Of a DNA stretch of 64,000 bases, positions 52,630 to 62,014 are shown in pieces. Every line of letters begins with the position of its first letter. Within the stretch, counting starts at the first letter, position 1. Position numbers and translations under genes: made by a program. The stretch comes from Trichomonas vaginalis G3. Taxonomy: Eukaryota > Parabasalia > Trichomonadida > Trichomonadidae. The stretch spans positions 2,203,797 through 2,267,796 of the forward strand of contig NC_067204.1 of the NCBI RefSeq assembly GCF_026262505.1. Direction: 5' to 3'. Under the pieces are notes generated by a model. It saw nothing but the letters and a program-made list of their open reading frames with translations, made no database searches and had not been told where the DNA came from.

Positions 52630-53778
52630 TATACAATACTATCATATAGATTATTAGACAAATTAAATCATCAGACCAATGTTAGTGAAAATAAGCTCAC
52701 AAAGACATATACATTCGATTATCCATGTGAATCAAATTTTGAATGTACGGATTATGAAATCAAATTTAAGCCCGGCGTCTATAAATTTGAACTATATGGT
52801 GCTTCAGGAGGCGCTGCTCCAAACCATACATCATCATACATTGATGAAAATCTAAATTGCATAAGTCAAGATATTGTAAATTTTCTTCATGGAAACACGA
52901 AATGCAGGAAAGTTGGTAACTGAGGTGGTGCAGGCGGCTATATCTCAGGTATCATCAAACTTTTACACCCTATAACCGCTTTTGCGACGATAGGTGGTCA
53001 AGGAAATTTTTCATACAATTATAAAACTAAAGATTATGATGTTATTAAGATGATCAAAGGCGGCTACGGTGGTGGAGGCTATTCCTTTAACTACTTTTTA
53101 GCTGATGATGATTATGGCGCTGGAAGTGGCGGCGGTCAAACCGCTGTCAAATTTTTGTCAAATGACCTTTGGCATCGTGTTATTGTTGCCGGTGCTGGAG
53201 GTGGTTCTGATAATATCAATCCAATCGATACATATAATAGAAGAAATGATGGATCAGGAGGATCAGGAGGTGGCTTTACAGCACAAGGATATTGGGCAGA
53301 TGGGGTCTTAAACTCAGAAAAATTAGCCAATTCCACTTATGGATTTACATTTGGATCTGGCGAATCAGCCCAAAAAGAAGGGTCGAAAAATCCAAACGGA
53401 GTTACAAGTGGCATTAATGGAGTAGATAAATCAGGTTCCGGAAGCGGTTGGTTCGGTGGATTTGCAGGTCATAATGGAGATGGTGGATCTGGGGGAGGAA
53501 GTTCGTGGGCACTCTCGAAGAATGCAATCATCCCTCAAGGAAACATTACAGCAACAGATAGCTTTTACAACTTAAATGATAGTCGCCCATATTCATTCAG
53601 TCTTGCCGATGGATATCTCTTCAGTGATGTCAAGACATATCCTGGCATCTGGGAAGGCAACGGTCGTCTTGTCATCACAATTCTGGACAGCATCATCTAT
53701 CCTTCTTGTGTTTCTATCAATCGCTCACACTTTTCATATTTCCTTTTATTTATTTTATTTTTCGAAACTCACTCATAA
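52630..53778 (+). pseudogene. Glycine-rich family copy 5, one in-frame stop
   Basis: Leader YTILSYRLLDKLNHQTNVSE after a TAG (52627). Second-type first half (CESNFECTDYEIKFKPGV) interrupted by TGA at 52921, in the place of Arg in V-G-N-R-G-G-A-G-G. Beyond it the frame is open to the shared C-terminus. The truncated copy 7 carries the same TGA, so they are duplicates of one already broken ancestor. Copy 5 has one further oddity, KLLHPITAF where sisters have KLSHPITAF. Confidence 0.75.
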
Positions 53779-53991
53779 CAATAATAATAAAAATCGTTAT
53801 TCTTGAACTTTAACGTAATCCTCGTCTTTTCCCCAAGTTTATCACGAAATTTGTCAAATGAATTAGAAAAATTCACTGAACATGAATTAAAACTTTTAAT
53901 ATATATATAAAATATATATCATTTTCTCTTTTGAAATTGTTTTTTAAACAAAGTATATCATTTTTATGTAGAGATTTCAAATCAGGTCTAA

Positions 53992-55131
53992 TATTCAATA
54001 TTATCCTATAGTTTATTAGACAAAAACAAATATGAGACTAATGTGAGCGTCAATGAGCTCACAAAGACATATACATTCGATTATCCGTGCCCAACAAATT
54101 TTGAATGCACTGAATACGTCATTGAATTCCGACCAGGTGTGTACAAATTCGAGCTTTATGGCGCCTCTGGTGGTGGCTTACCAGGAAGGATATCGTCATA
54201 TATTGACAAAGATGATAATTGCATCAACGATGCATTCGTCTCTATTGCCAATGGAAATGCGAAATGCAGCATAACAAGAAGCCGTGGTGGTGCGGGCGGG
54301 TATATATCTGGCATCATTAAATTATCTAAACACATCACTGCTTACGCTACTATCGGCGGCCGAGGAATATACGGTCGCACAGTTGAATATTCAACCTTTG
54401 ATCGTGATAAGATGGTCAAAGGTGGCTATGGCGGTGGCGGCTATGCAACAAATTTCGCAACCTATGATCTTAATGATGGCGCAGGAAGCGGAGGTGGTCA
54501 AACCGCTGTCAAATTCCTGTCAAATGACCTTTGGCATCGAGTGATAGTAGCCGGTGCTGGAGGCGGTTCTGACAATTCATATACAATTGGAACTCAAGAT
54601 GATGGCTCAGGAGGATCAGGCGGTGGCCTTACTGCACAAGGATACTGGATCAATGGCGTTTATAATTCATCCAGATTAGCCAATTCTACATTTGGATTTA
54701 CATTTGGATCGGGTGAATCAGCCCAAGAAAACGGATCAAAAAATTTAGATGGTGTTACAAAAGGTGATGGAGGATATGATAGACCAGGTTCAGGAAGTGG
54801 CTGGTTTGGAGGATTTGCAAGTCACAACGGAAATGGAGGTTCAGGAGGAGGAAGCTCGTGGGCACTATCAGCAAATGCAATCATCCCTCAAGGAAAAATT
54901 GAAGTTCGAGATAGTTTTTACAATCTAAATGATAGTCGCCCATATTCATTCAGTCTTGATGATGGATATCTCTTCAGTGATGTCAAGACATATCCAGGTA
55001 TCTGGGAAGGCAACGGTCGTCTTGTTATCACAATTCTTGACAGTATCATCTATCATTCTTGTAATTCTTTCGATCGATCCCCCTTTTCATATATTCTTTT
55101 CATTAATATGGAATTCGAAACTAACGCATAA
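53992..55131 (+). CDS. Glycine-rich family copy 6 (mosaic of copies 1 and 3)
   Basis: 380 open codons after TAA (53989), leader YSILSYSLLDKNKYETNVSV. Its first half is nearly identical to copy 1 (FRPGVYKFELYGASGGGLPG, CINDAFVSIANGNAKCSITR), but from FASHNGNGGSGGGSSWALSA to SFYNLNDSRPYSF it is identical at DNA level to copy 3, including silent positions. The very end differs from all others (SIIYHSCNSFDRSPFSYILF). Upstream it keeps the uninterrupted TTTGAAA spacer that shows the empty site of the transposon. Confidence 0.65.
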   Translation, partial: YSILSYSLLDKNKYETNVSVNELTKTYTFDYPCPTNFECTEYVIEFRPGVYKFELYGASGGGLPGRISSYIDKDDNCINDAFVSIANGNAKCSITRSRGGAGGYISGIIKLSKHITAYATIGGRGIYGRTVEYSTFDRDKMVKGGYGGGGYATNFATYDLNDGAGSGGGQTAVKFLSNDLWHRVIVAGAGGGSDNSYTIGTQDDGSGGSGGGLTAQGYWINGVYNSSRLANSTFGFTFGSGESAQENGSKNLDGVTKGDGGYDRPGSGSGWFGGFASHNGNGGSGGGSSWALSANAIIPQGKIEVRDSFYNLNDSRPYSFSLDDGYLFSDVKTYPGIWEGNGRLVITILDSIIYHSCNSFDRSPFSYILFINMEFETNA

Positions 55132-55369
55132 CACTAATAATAAACAATCATAATGTTCTATTTTTGAAACAATATCATTTTTCTAGCTGTATAAACATCA
55201 TTTAATAAGTGCAGACTTTGATTTATTAACTCACGTATTTTAACAACTGAATTTGTGAATGATCTTCTCAATTTCTTCAATACATTCTGCACAATTGACA
55301 TTCATATATATTCTACTTTGACTACATATCAAATCATTTTTAATCTGATTAATTTGAAATCGTTTCTAG

Positions 55370-55696
55370 TATACAATACTATCATATAGATTATTAGACA
55401 AATTAAATCATCAGACCAATGTTAGTGAAAATAAGCTCACAAAGACATATACATTCGATTATCCATGTGAATCAAATTTTGAATGTACGGATTATGAAAT
55501 CAAATTTAAGCCCGGCGTCTATAAATTTGAACTATATGGTGCTTCAGGAGGCGCTGCTCCAAACCATACATCATCATACATTGATGAAAATCTAAATTGC
55601 ATAAGTCAAGATATTGTAAATTTTCTTCATGGAAACACGAAATGCAGGAAAGTTGGTAACTGAGGTGGTGCAGGCGGCTAAATCTCAGGTATCACA
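55370..55696 (+). pseudogene. Glycine-rich family copy 7, truncated
   Basis: The first about 100 codons of a copy 5-type gene, with the same TGA (55661) and an additional TAA in the following GGY codon, then loss of similarity after ATCTCAGGTATCAC near 55696. The upstream 240 bp also match the spacer before copy 5, showing that a block of spacer plus gene start was duplicated from or to 52290-52960. Confidence 0.8.
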
Positions 55697-55942
55697 AAGG
55701 TGAAATGGTTATTCGGTAATTCTAGATAATTGGAATTAGTTTTCTTGAATCTTTGTTTTAACCCTTACTTTACTGCCATAAGTTTGAACTGGGAGCCTAT
55801 ATCCAATAAATTGGAATTAATATATTAGAATAACATAAGTTAAAACTTGAAAATGTATTAAGCATATATCATTTTCTCTTTTACGATCGATTATTTTAAC
55901 AAAACAATTCATTTTTATTAAGAGATTTCAAATCGCATTTAG

Positions 55943-57082
55943 TTATCAATATTATCATATAGTTTATTAGACGAAAACAAGTATAAGACTAATGTGAGCG
56001 TCAATAAACTCACAAAGACATATACATTCGATTATCCATGCCCAACAAATTCAGAATGCACCGAATACGTCATAGAATTCCAACCTGGTGTCTATAAATT
56101 TGAACTTTATGGGGCATCTGGTGGTGGCTTCCTAGGAAGGATATCATCATATATTGACAAAGATGGCAATTGCACCAATGAAGCAATAGTTTCACTTGCC
56201 AATGGTAACACGAAATGTAACATAACTGGAAGTCGTGGTGGTGCTGGCGGATACATATCCGGCATCATTAAATTATCCAAACACATCACTGCATATGCTA
56301 CTATCGGCGGCCGTGGAATATACGGTCGCACAGTCGATGCTCAAACCTATGATCTCGATAAGATGGTCAAAGGCGGATATGGCGGTGGTGGCTATGCAGC
56401 TAATTTCAAAGGTGTAGACGATACTGATGGTGCGGGAAGTGGCGGAAGTCAAACCGCTGTCAAATTTTTGTCAAATGACCTTTGGCATCGTGTGATAGTG
56501 GCTGGTGCTGGAGGTGGTTCGGAAAACGAATTTGCATATGGAAATTCAGATGACGGCTCAGGAGGATCAGGTGGTGATTTTACAGCACAAGGATATTGGG
56601 AAAATGGCGTTTATAATTCATCCAGATTAGCTAATTCTACATTTGGATTTACATTTGGATCTGGAGAATCAGCCCAAGAAAACGGATCAAAAAATCCAAA
56701 TGGAGTTCAAAGCGGAAGTGGATTTTCTGATAGACCCGGAGCTGGAAGTGGTTGGTTTGGTGGATTTGCAGGCCATTCAGGAAATGCAGGTTCAGGAGGA
56801 GGAAGTTCGTGGGCAGTCTCAAAGAATGCAATCATCCCTCAAGGAAACATTACAGCAACAGATAGTTTTTACAACATAAATGATAGTCACCCATATTCAT
56901 TCAGTCTTGATGATGGATATCTTTTCAGTGATGTCAAGACATATCCTGGCATCTGGGAAGGCAACGGTCTTCTTGTTATCACAATTCTTGACAGCATCAT
57001 ATATCCTTCTTGTGTTTCTATCAATTGCTCACACTTTTCATATTTCCTTTTATTTATTTTATTTTTCGAAACTCACTCATAA
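55943..57082 (+). CDS. Glycine-rich family copy 8 (no ATG at the expected start)
   Basis: 380 open codons after a TAG (55940), leader LSILSYSLLDENKYKTNVSV. First half as copy 3 (DGNCTNEAIVSLANGNTKCN) with its own loop (GVDDTDGAGSGGSQTAVKFL, one Gly replaced by Ser), second half NGSKNPNGVQSGSGFSDRPG and GHSGNAGSGGGSSWAVSKNA. Upstream TCATTTTCTCTTTTACGATC keeps an Inr-like TCATTTT, but the ATG of copy 3's relic start is ACG here. Last copy of the array; the acid phosphatase gene follows after 250 bp. Confidence 0.65.
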   Translation, partial: LSILSYSLLDENKYKTNVSVNKLTKTYTFDYPCPTNSECTEYVIEFQPGVYKFELYGASGGGFLGRISSYIDKDGNCTNEAIVSLANGNTKCNITGSRGGAGGYISGIIKLSKHITAYATIGGRGIYGRTVDAQTYDLDKMVKGGYGGGGYAANFKGVDDTDGAGSGGSQTAVKFLSNDLWHRVIVAGAGGGSENEFAYGNSDDGSGGSGGDFTAQGYWENGVYNSSRLANSTFGFTFGSGESAQENGSKNPNGVQSGSGFSDRPGAGSGWFGGFAGHSGNAGSGGGSSWAVSKNAIIPQGNITATDSFYNINDSHPYSFSLDDGYLFSDVKTYPGIWEGNGLLVITILDSIIYPSCVSINCSHFSYFLLFILFFETHS

Positions 57083-57336
57083 CACTAATAATAAACAATT
57101 AATAACAACAGTCTTAATAAATAATAATAAACAATCAACATGAGCGTTCAACCCTTGTGACATGAGCAGTCAACGCCAGGAAATATTTTTGATAAATTAT
57201 GAATTGGCATTATTGGTCTTCGGAATTACCGTTTCAAATGGAATTTAAGAGATTTATGCTCTGCTAAGCTGTAAACGAAACCTATTATTAATATTCACCC
57301 TGATCTGAATAGAAAAAAGTGACAATTTTGTTTTAA

Positions 57337-58509
57337 ATGATTCCTTTTCTTTTCTCTTTAGGTTTTTCAATTCATCCTTCATGTAAAGCACCAACAAAAT
57401 TCCCAGAACCACTTAATTCATCATTTATTCCAAAATACGCTCAAATTTTACTCAGACATGGCGCTAGAACACCAATCGTTAAATTTCTTTCATTAGACAA
57501 ACGCGGAGTATGGCAATGCGACAGTGCAGACGCATATGCATCAAGAATTGAAGCAGCTCCACTTGTTCATCCACGTAGAATTCGGAGAATTCTCGACCAA
57601 CGTCTTGCCGAATTCCCAGCAAACTGCCAGATGGGTGATCTTACAGTAGAAGGCATGACAGAGCATGCAGAACTCGGAGCAGCCTTTAATAAATATATTG
57701 TTAATCAACTCAAGCTTCTTCCAGATTACTTAGATCCAACACTCATCCAAGCACGTGCTACATGGTACGAAAGAACATACCACTCCTGCATCTCATTCCT
57801 CAAAGGACTTTACCCAATTCAGGATCCAAACGAAGTTGTTGATATTACAGTTGGCACAAAGGACTTTGACGTTGTCCATCCAACAAAGGATATGTGCCCA
57901 GACCTCGCAGACCTCAGAAACCGCTATTTCAACTCAGATGATTACAAACAAATTTACAACGAAGTTTTACCAGTTGCAGAGCCACTTTACACATTTACAA
58001 ACACTTCTGATAAATCTCCAGAAGGTTTAGAGAAGATTTGCGATTGGGCAATCACTTATTACTGCAATGAGCAAGATTTGACTGAAATCATCACAGATGA
58101 CCTCGTAGCCAAATGCAGAAAGCTCCAGATCGCTCATTTCTACAAATTGAACTTTTTCGACAAAGAAAAACTCGCAATCGGCGCCGCTCCAATTTTCCGC
58201 GAAATCTTCAGAGTTATGGACCAATCCCTCAACGAAGAATCTACTACAAAGCTCAATATCATCAGCGCTCACGATTCTGTCATCGCATTCGTTTTATCAG
58301 CTCTCGGAATAGGAAACGACTTTACAGATCCACCTCCATACGCTTCATACATCGTCATGGAGGTCTACATGCTCAACCAGGAGCCTTACGTCAGATTTAT
58401 CTACAATGGCGAGGTTCTCGACCTCGGTGACGGCCAACAAGTCATGAAACTCCATAATTTCAGACAGAAATTAGATCCTTACTTGCAGCAGTGTTTAACA
58501 CTCCCATGA
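57337..58509 (+). CDS. Histidine acid phosphatase (branch 2), secreted
   Basis: 390 residues. Hydrolyses phosphomonoesters at acid pH via a phosphohistidine. N-terminal signal peptide (MIPFLFSLGFSIHPSC), then the catalytic box LLRHGARTPI (nucleophile His about 41), the substrate-binding ARATWYERTYHSCISFL and the acid-base motif SAHDSVIAFVL (about 312). All key residues are present, so it should be active. Length and order are those of lysosomal or prostatic acid phosphatases and the xylose-phosphatase-like relatives; which substrate is unknown. No C-terminal membrane anchor, so secretion or lysosomal location. First ATG used; no convincing Inr upstream. Codons are C-ending, as in well expressed genes. 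Confidence 0.92.
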   Translation: MIPFLFSLGFSIHPSCKAPTKFPEPLNSSFIPKYAQILLRHGARTPIVKFLSLDKRGVWQCDSADAYASRIEAAPLVHPRRIRRILDQRLAEFPANCQMGDLTVEGMTEHAELGAAFNKYIVNQLKLLPDYLDPTLIQARATWYERTYHSCISFLKGLYPIQDPNEVVDITVGTKDFDVVHPTKDMCPDLADLRNRYFNSDDYKQIYNEVLPVAEPLYTFTNTSDKSPEGLEKICDWAITYYCNEQDLTEIITDDLVAKCRKLQIAHFYKLNFFDKEKLAIGAAPIFREIFRVMDQSLNEESTTKLNIISAHDSVIAFVLSALGIGNDFTDPPPYASYIVMEVYMLNQEPYVRFIYNGEVLDLGDGQQVMKLHNFRQKLDPYLQQCLTLP

Positions 58510-60433
58510 AAAATATTATTTTATAATAAAAGTTATATTTGATAAAAATTTCCTATTATTTCCATCAGAAAATTAATATTCTATACATTTATTTAATCTT
58601 TACTTTTGAATTTTTAAAAGAATTATCAAAATCAGCTATAATATAATGACTCAATTTTACCTTGACAATACCCTCTATAATTTTTGATCAATCTTTAATT
58701 AAAATAATAGATTTTGTTAAATCAAAGCTAATTTCTGGTATAAATAATAAAATTCATATTTTACTAAGAGTTAAATTTTAATGTTTAGTCAAGATTTAGA
58801 CTTTTTCGCCTGATCCTGATTCGTTGTTTTTAGACTTCTTCCTAAAAACAAAGAACCAAACGAGAATACAGATGATTGCAATAAAAGCAATAACACCAAT
58901 TACAATTCCTACAATTGCTCCAGTGCCAAGACCACCATTATTGGCAACACTCTTTAAACTGCTGTTTCTGGTGTTCTCTTTCAGTTCTTCCTCTGTTTTA
59001 ACTCCAATAGGAATATCGAAGAGAATATCATCTGGGAAAAGAGATTCTTCTGCCTCTTCTGTTGATTCCTTTACTTTGTTAATATTGATTTCAACATTGA
59101 CTTCACCTGGTTCTCCTTCCATATCTGGATTTAATGTTGCCCAGATCGTTTTTCCTTTGAGCTTTTTCTCACCAGATTCACCTGCACTGTTACGAAGAAC
59201 GCCGATAACTTTTTCATGATCTGTGGTGACTTCTATTTCTTTATTTTGTGTACTATGTGATTGAAGTATCAATGATTTCGATGATTGTTTCGTAAACTGA
59301 AGCTTTTCTTTCATGTTGAGAGAATTCTTTGTTGTGAAAACAGAACTCAATGTTCCTTCATTTGTAGATTGAGGTTGATTAATCGAAATAACATGGACTT
59401 TACATTCCTTTGTTGAATCGGAACAATTTATAACGCTTAAATAATTTCCTGCAACACTGAATGGATTCTCTACTTCTACTGGTTTCTCTTGTGGATTTGA
59501 CAAATTGTGAACTGTAGCTTTGAATTTGTCTTTTGATGCATAAACAAAACTTCCTTGTGTGCATACAGACTTGCCAGCGCCAATTGTAACAATCTTACTG
59601 ATAATATCCATTTTTATTATTTCATCACACGGTAAATTATCAGGTAAAAATGTTTCACCTGGCCAGTTTGTGAAGATATTTTGATGATCTCTTGAATATG
59701 CTTTAATTTGATCAAGTGTGTAAGCTCCTTCCTCTGGAAGAATATAGAAAATATCATCTCCAAAAGGATTTGAAAATCCTTCCAAGACCGGAGCAGATGA
59801 ATTTGTTTCACAATTAATCTCTAAACTTTTTGATGACACTCCTTCAGTTGTAAAATTTGGGACAATAGATAGGTAAATAATGTTTCCGCTGGAGATATTT
59901 TCTCCACTTTCAATTATATAACCATTATTTACAAAGGCAGAAACTAGAAAATTTTCTTCTTTAATAGTAAATTTTAGTGGAATATCATTTTGAGCGCACA
60001 TATGAAGTAATTGATTTGGTGAAATCGTAATATTTGTTTTGAAATTTCTTAATGTGGAAAAAATTCCATAAGAATGAATAGAAAAAGTTTCGATTGATTT
60101 ATGATATGACATTTGAATTCCAAAGAATGAAATAGTAATTTGCTGATTGAGGTCTGTTGGAGTGATTTTAATTCGTGTAGAATTCATTAATGTACTTATT
60201 ACTGATGGATTTGGAACATTTTCATGTAATTCTCCATCTATAGCTTCTTTTGCTGGTAAACCACCATATGATGGCTCTGATTCTTGAACGAATTTATAAG
60301 AAGCTTTAAAATCTTTATCAGCCTTTATAAAAACAGATCCTTCAATACAGATATAGGGTGTCCAAAGGTGTGTTTAGCACAAACCTGAATACTGCGAATA
60401 GAAATAAACAAGTTACATATATATAAAGTTTAT

Positions 60434-61450
60434 TTAAATATAATCACCATTGGATTCAATCACGCGTTCGCAGCGATCGATCCAGGCTTCAAAGACACGC
60501 TTTAAATCATCATGAGAAAATTGCTCAAATTGCTCTCTTACAAAATTTTCAAGATCATCTGGACTCGCGAATTCGCGTCCTTCAGCTCTCTTTTTTAGCG
60601 TGCCGAATAAATAAAAGTCAGAGGGTGCAATATCAGGTGAATAAATTGGGTTTGGAACAACTTTGACATTGTTTTCCAACAAGTAATTCATTACCTTATG
60701 ACTTTTGTGAACTCTTGAATTATCAAAATGAATTGCAAACTTTTGTTTTTGTTGTTTGGATTTCTCAAACTCATCAGAATTGATAATTTGAGTAAGAACA
60801 TTGTCAATTAGATACTGAGCATTCATCGTATTAGGTTTTTGAAGAATATCAATTGCGATGATGCCATTCACGCCCCAAAAAACCGACAACATCATCATTG
60901 GTGTGTCAATTTTTTTCTTCGGGAATGTTTGCGGATTTTCATCCTTCGGGATCCACATGATTTTGGCTTCTGTTGCATATTGAAACCAAGACTCGTCCCC
61001 TGTTACTAAAAAGCGAAACTTCTTGGATTGATACGCACCCAATATAGAGAGGAGCTCTTTCGAAGATTGGACTCTAGATTTTTTTTGAACTGAATTAAGG
61101 TTGTGCGGAACCCAACGTGTATACGCTAGTTTGTAGTTCAAATAATTGTGCAGATAATAACTGACTGTTGTACGTGGTATCTTTGTCATCTCCTTTATCC
61201 TTCTGAGTGATGCTCTTGGGTCTTCATCTAGCGCTTGAAGAATTGCTTTGATTTTTCTTTGATCCGGCGATTTTTTGTCAATTTTTATGATGGGCGCCTT
61301 TTTGTTCATGAAGTGATACATCCTAACATGATACGTTACAGTGGAATAGCTAGGAGCATCCATACCGAAGCATTTTACCAATGTCTCGTAGATTTTTTTA
61401 CAGTCTTTGCATTTTTTTGCAAGAGCGAGGATGTTTTCTTTATGATTCAT
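60434..61450 (-). CDS. Mariner D,D34D transposase
   Basis: 338 residues from ATG 61450. Helix-turn-helix DNA-binding half (ASLRRIKEMTKIPRTTVSYY), linker, then the catalytic triad: VTGDESWFQY (first Asp), IHFDNSRVHKS (second Asp), SPDIAPSDFYLFG (third Asp) with 34 residues between the last two, the mariner hallmark. The W-V-P-H-N-L and Y-S-P-D-I-A-P-S-D signatures are present and no stop interrupts. An upstream in-frame ATG (61561) would add 37 residues encoded by promoter-like sequence; I reject it because TCATTTTT lies 9 nt before ATG 61450 and the normal family length is about 340. Catalyses cut-and-paste at TA. It inserted into a host membrane-protein gene. Confidence 0.95.
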   Translation of the reverse strand: MNHKENILALAKKCKDCKKIYETLVKCFGMDAPSYSTVTYHVRMYHFMNKKAPIIKIDKKSPDQRKIKAILQALDEDPRASLRRIKEMTKIPRTTVSYYLHNYLNYKLAYTRWVPHNLNSVQKKSRVQSSKELLSILGAYQSKKFRFLVTGDESWFQYATEAKIMWIPKDENPQTFPKKKIDTPMMMLSVFWGVNGIIAIDILQKPNTMNAQYLIDNVLTQIINSDEFEKSKQQKQKFAIHFDNSRVHKSHKVMNYLLENNVKVVPNPIYSPDIAPSDFYLFGTLKKRAEGREFASPDDLENFVREQFEQFSHDDLKRVFEAWIDRCERVIESNGDYI

Positions 61451-61452
61451 TA

Positions 61453-61487
61453 AAAAAATGAAAAAAATCCCGCCAAAATTTCCCGCG
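61453..61487 (-). promoter_or_regulatory. Transposase promoter: Inr plus E2F-type motifs
   Basis: Minus strand: an E2F half-palindrome CGCGGGAAA (its complement TTTCCCGC at 61479-61486), then TTTTGGCGGGA (61468-61478), then TCATTTTTTTAATG where A+1 (61459) is 9 nt before the ATG. Matches to TTTSSCGC and to the trichomonad Inr are direct; function is inferred. It would place transposase under host cell-cycle control. Confidence 0.4.
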
Positions 61488-61742
61488 AAACCGCCTCTTG
61501 TCTCAAAATTCATTTTATATCCCGGCATGACGCCAAAATACAACATACTCATCATATACATATATTCATATTTTTTATTATATATTTATAATCAGCATAT
61601 ATCTCCTTTAATAGTCTCATATAGAGCGCTGTGCTAAACGCACCTTTGGACACCCTATAGTAGATTTTCCATCTAAAGTGAGAGTTTTTGTTCGTCCAGC
61701 ATAAATTCTTTCGGTATTTTGATTGTTACATCTGTTGTGCAT

Positions 61743-62014
61743 GAAAATTCGGTTCACTTCACTTCTGACAAAAAGTGACAAGTTTACATGACAAAATATA
61801 TAGGGTATTTTTTTTAAAAGTAGTTATCTTTATATATAAAAATAAAACTTTTGATATATTTGAGTAAATGATTTATTAATTTATTTATTTTTTTTAAATC
61901 AAATCATATAAATATATATATATATAATAGTGAAATAGAACAAGAGATAATTATTGATGATTAAATTGTAGACGAGGATAAAAGTTTAGATAAATTAATA
62001 AAATTAGTGTGGAA
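61743..62014. other. AT-rich spacer between split gene and satellite
   Basis: About 270 bp, with an AT dinucleotide run near 61912. No gene. Confidence 0.5.

Larger units (their letters stand above)
60354..61657 (-). mobile_element. Mariner transposon (Tvmar1-like), apparently intact
   Basis: 1,304 bp. Terminal inverted repeats TAGGGTGTCCAAAGGTG (then T/C, GTTTAGCAC), about 27 bp with one mismatch, flanked by TA duplications (60352-60353 and 61658-61659). It contains one full-length transposase gene on the minus strand and almost nothing else. T. vaginalis carries many copies of a single mariner family (Tvmar1); size, ends and sequence style fit. Good TIR match and open frame suggest a young insertion. 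Confidence 0.95.
58796..61742 (-). pseudogene. Type I membrane surface-type protein gene split by a mariner insertion
   Basis: The 3' part (58796-60353) encodes a large extracellular-type region and, from 58936 down, a membrane anchor (GAIVGIVIGVIAFIAIICIL, then VWFFVFRKKSK) with a short charged cytoplasmic tail, as in trichomonad surface families. The frame is open through 60353, reading CIEGSVFIKADKDF just inside the mariner boundary. On the other side, 61660-61742 reads NNQNTERIYAGRTKTLTLDG. Across the TA insertion site the two parts are in the same frame (D-G-K-S-T-I-C-I-E-G), so the gene was intact before insertion. The only ATG in the 5' part (61742) lacks a signal peptide after it, so the original start may lie further out or be lost. 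The longest remaining ATG frame, 58796-60187, is 463 residues. Confidence 0.75.

Noticed and set aside
61451-61561. Longer start for the transposase
   Set aside because: Would place promoter motifs inside the coding region and exceed the usual mariner length.
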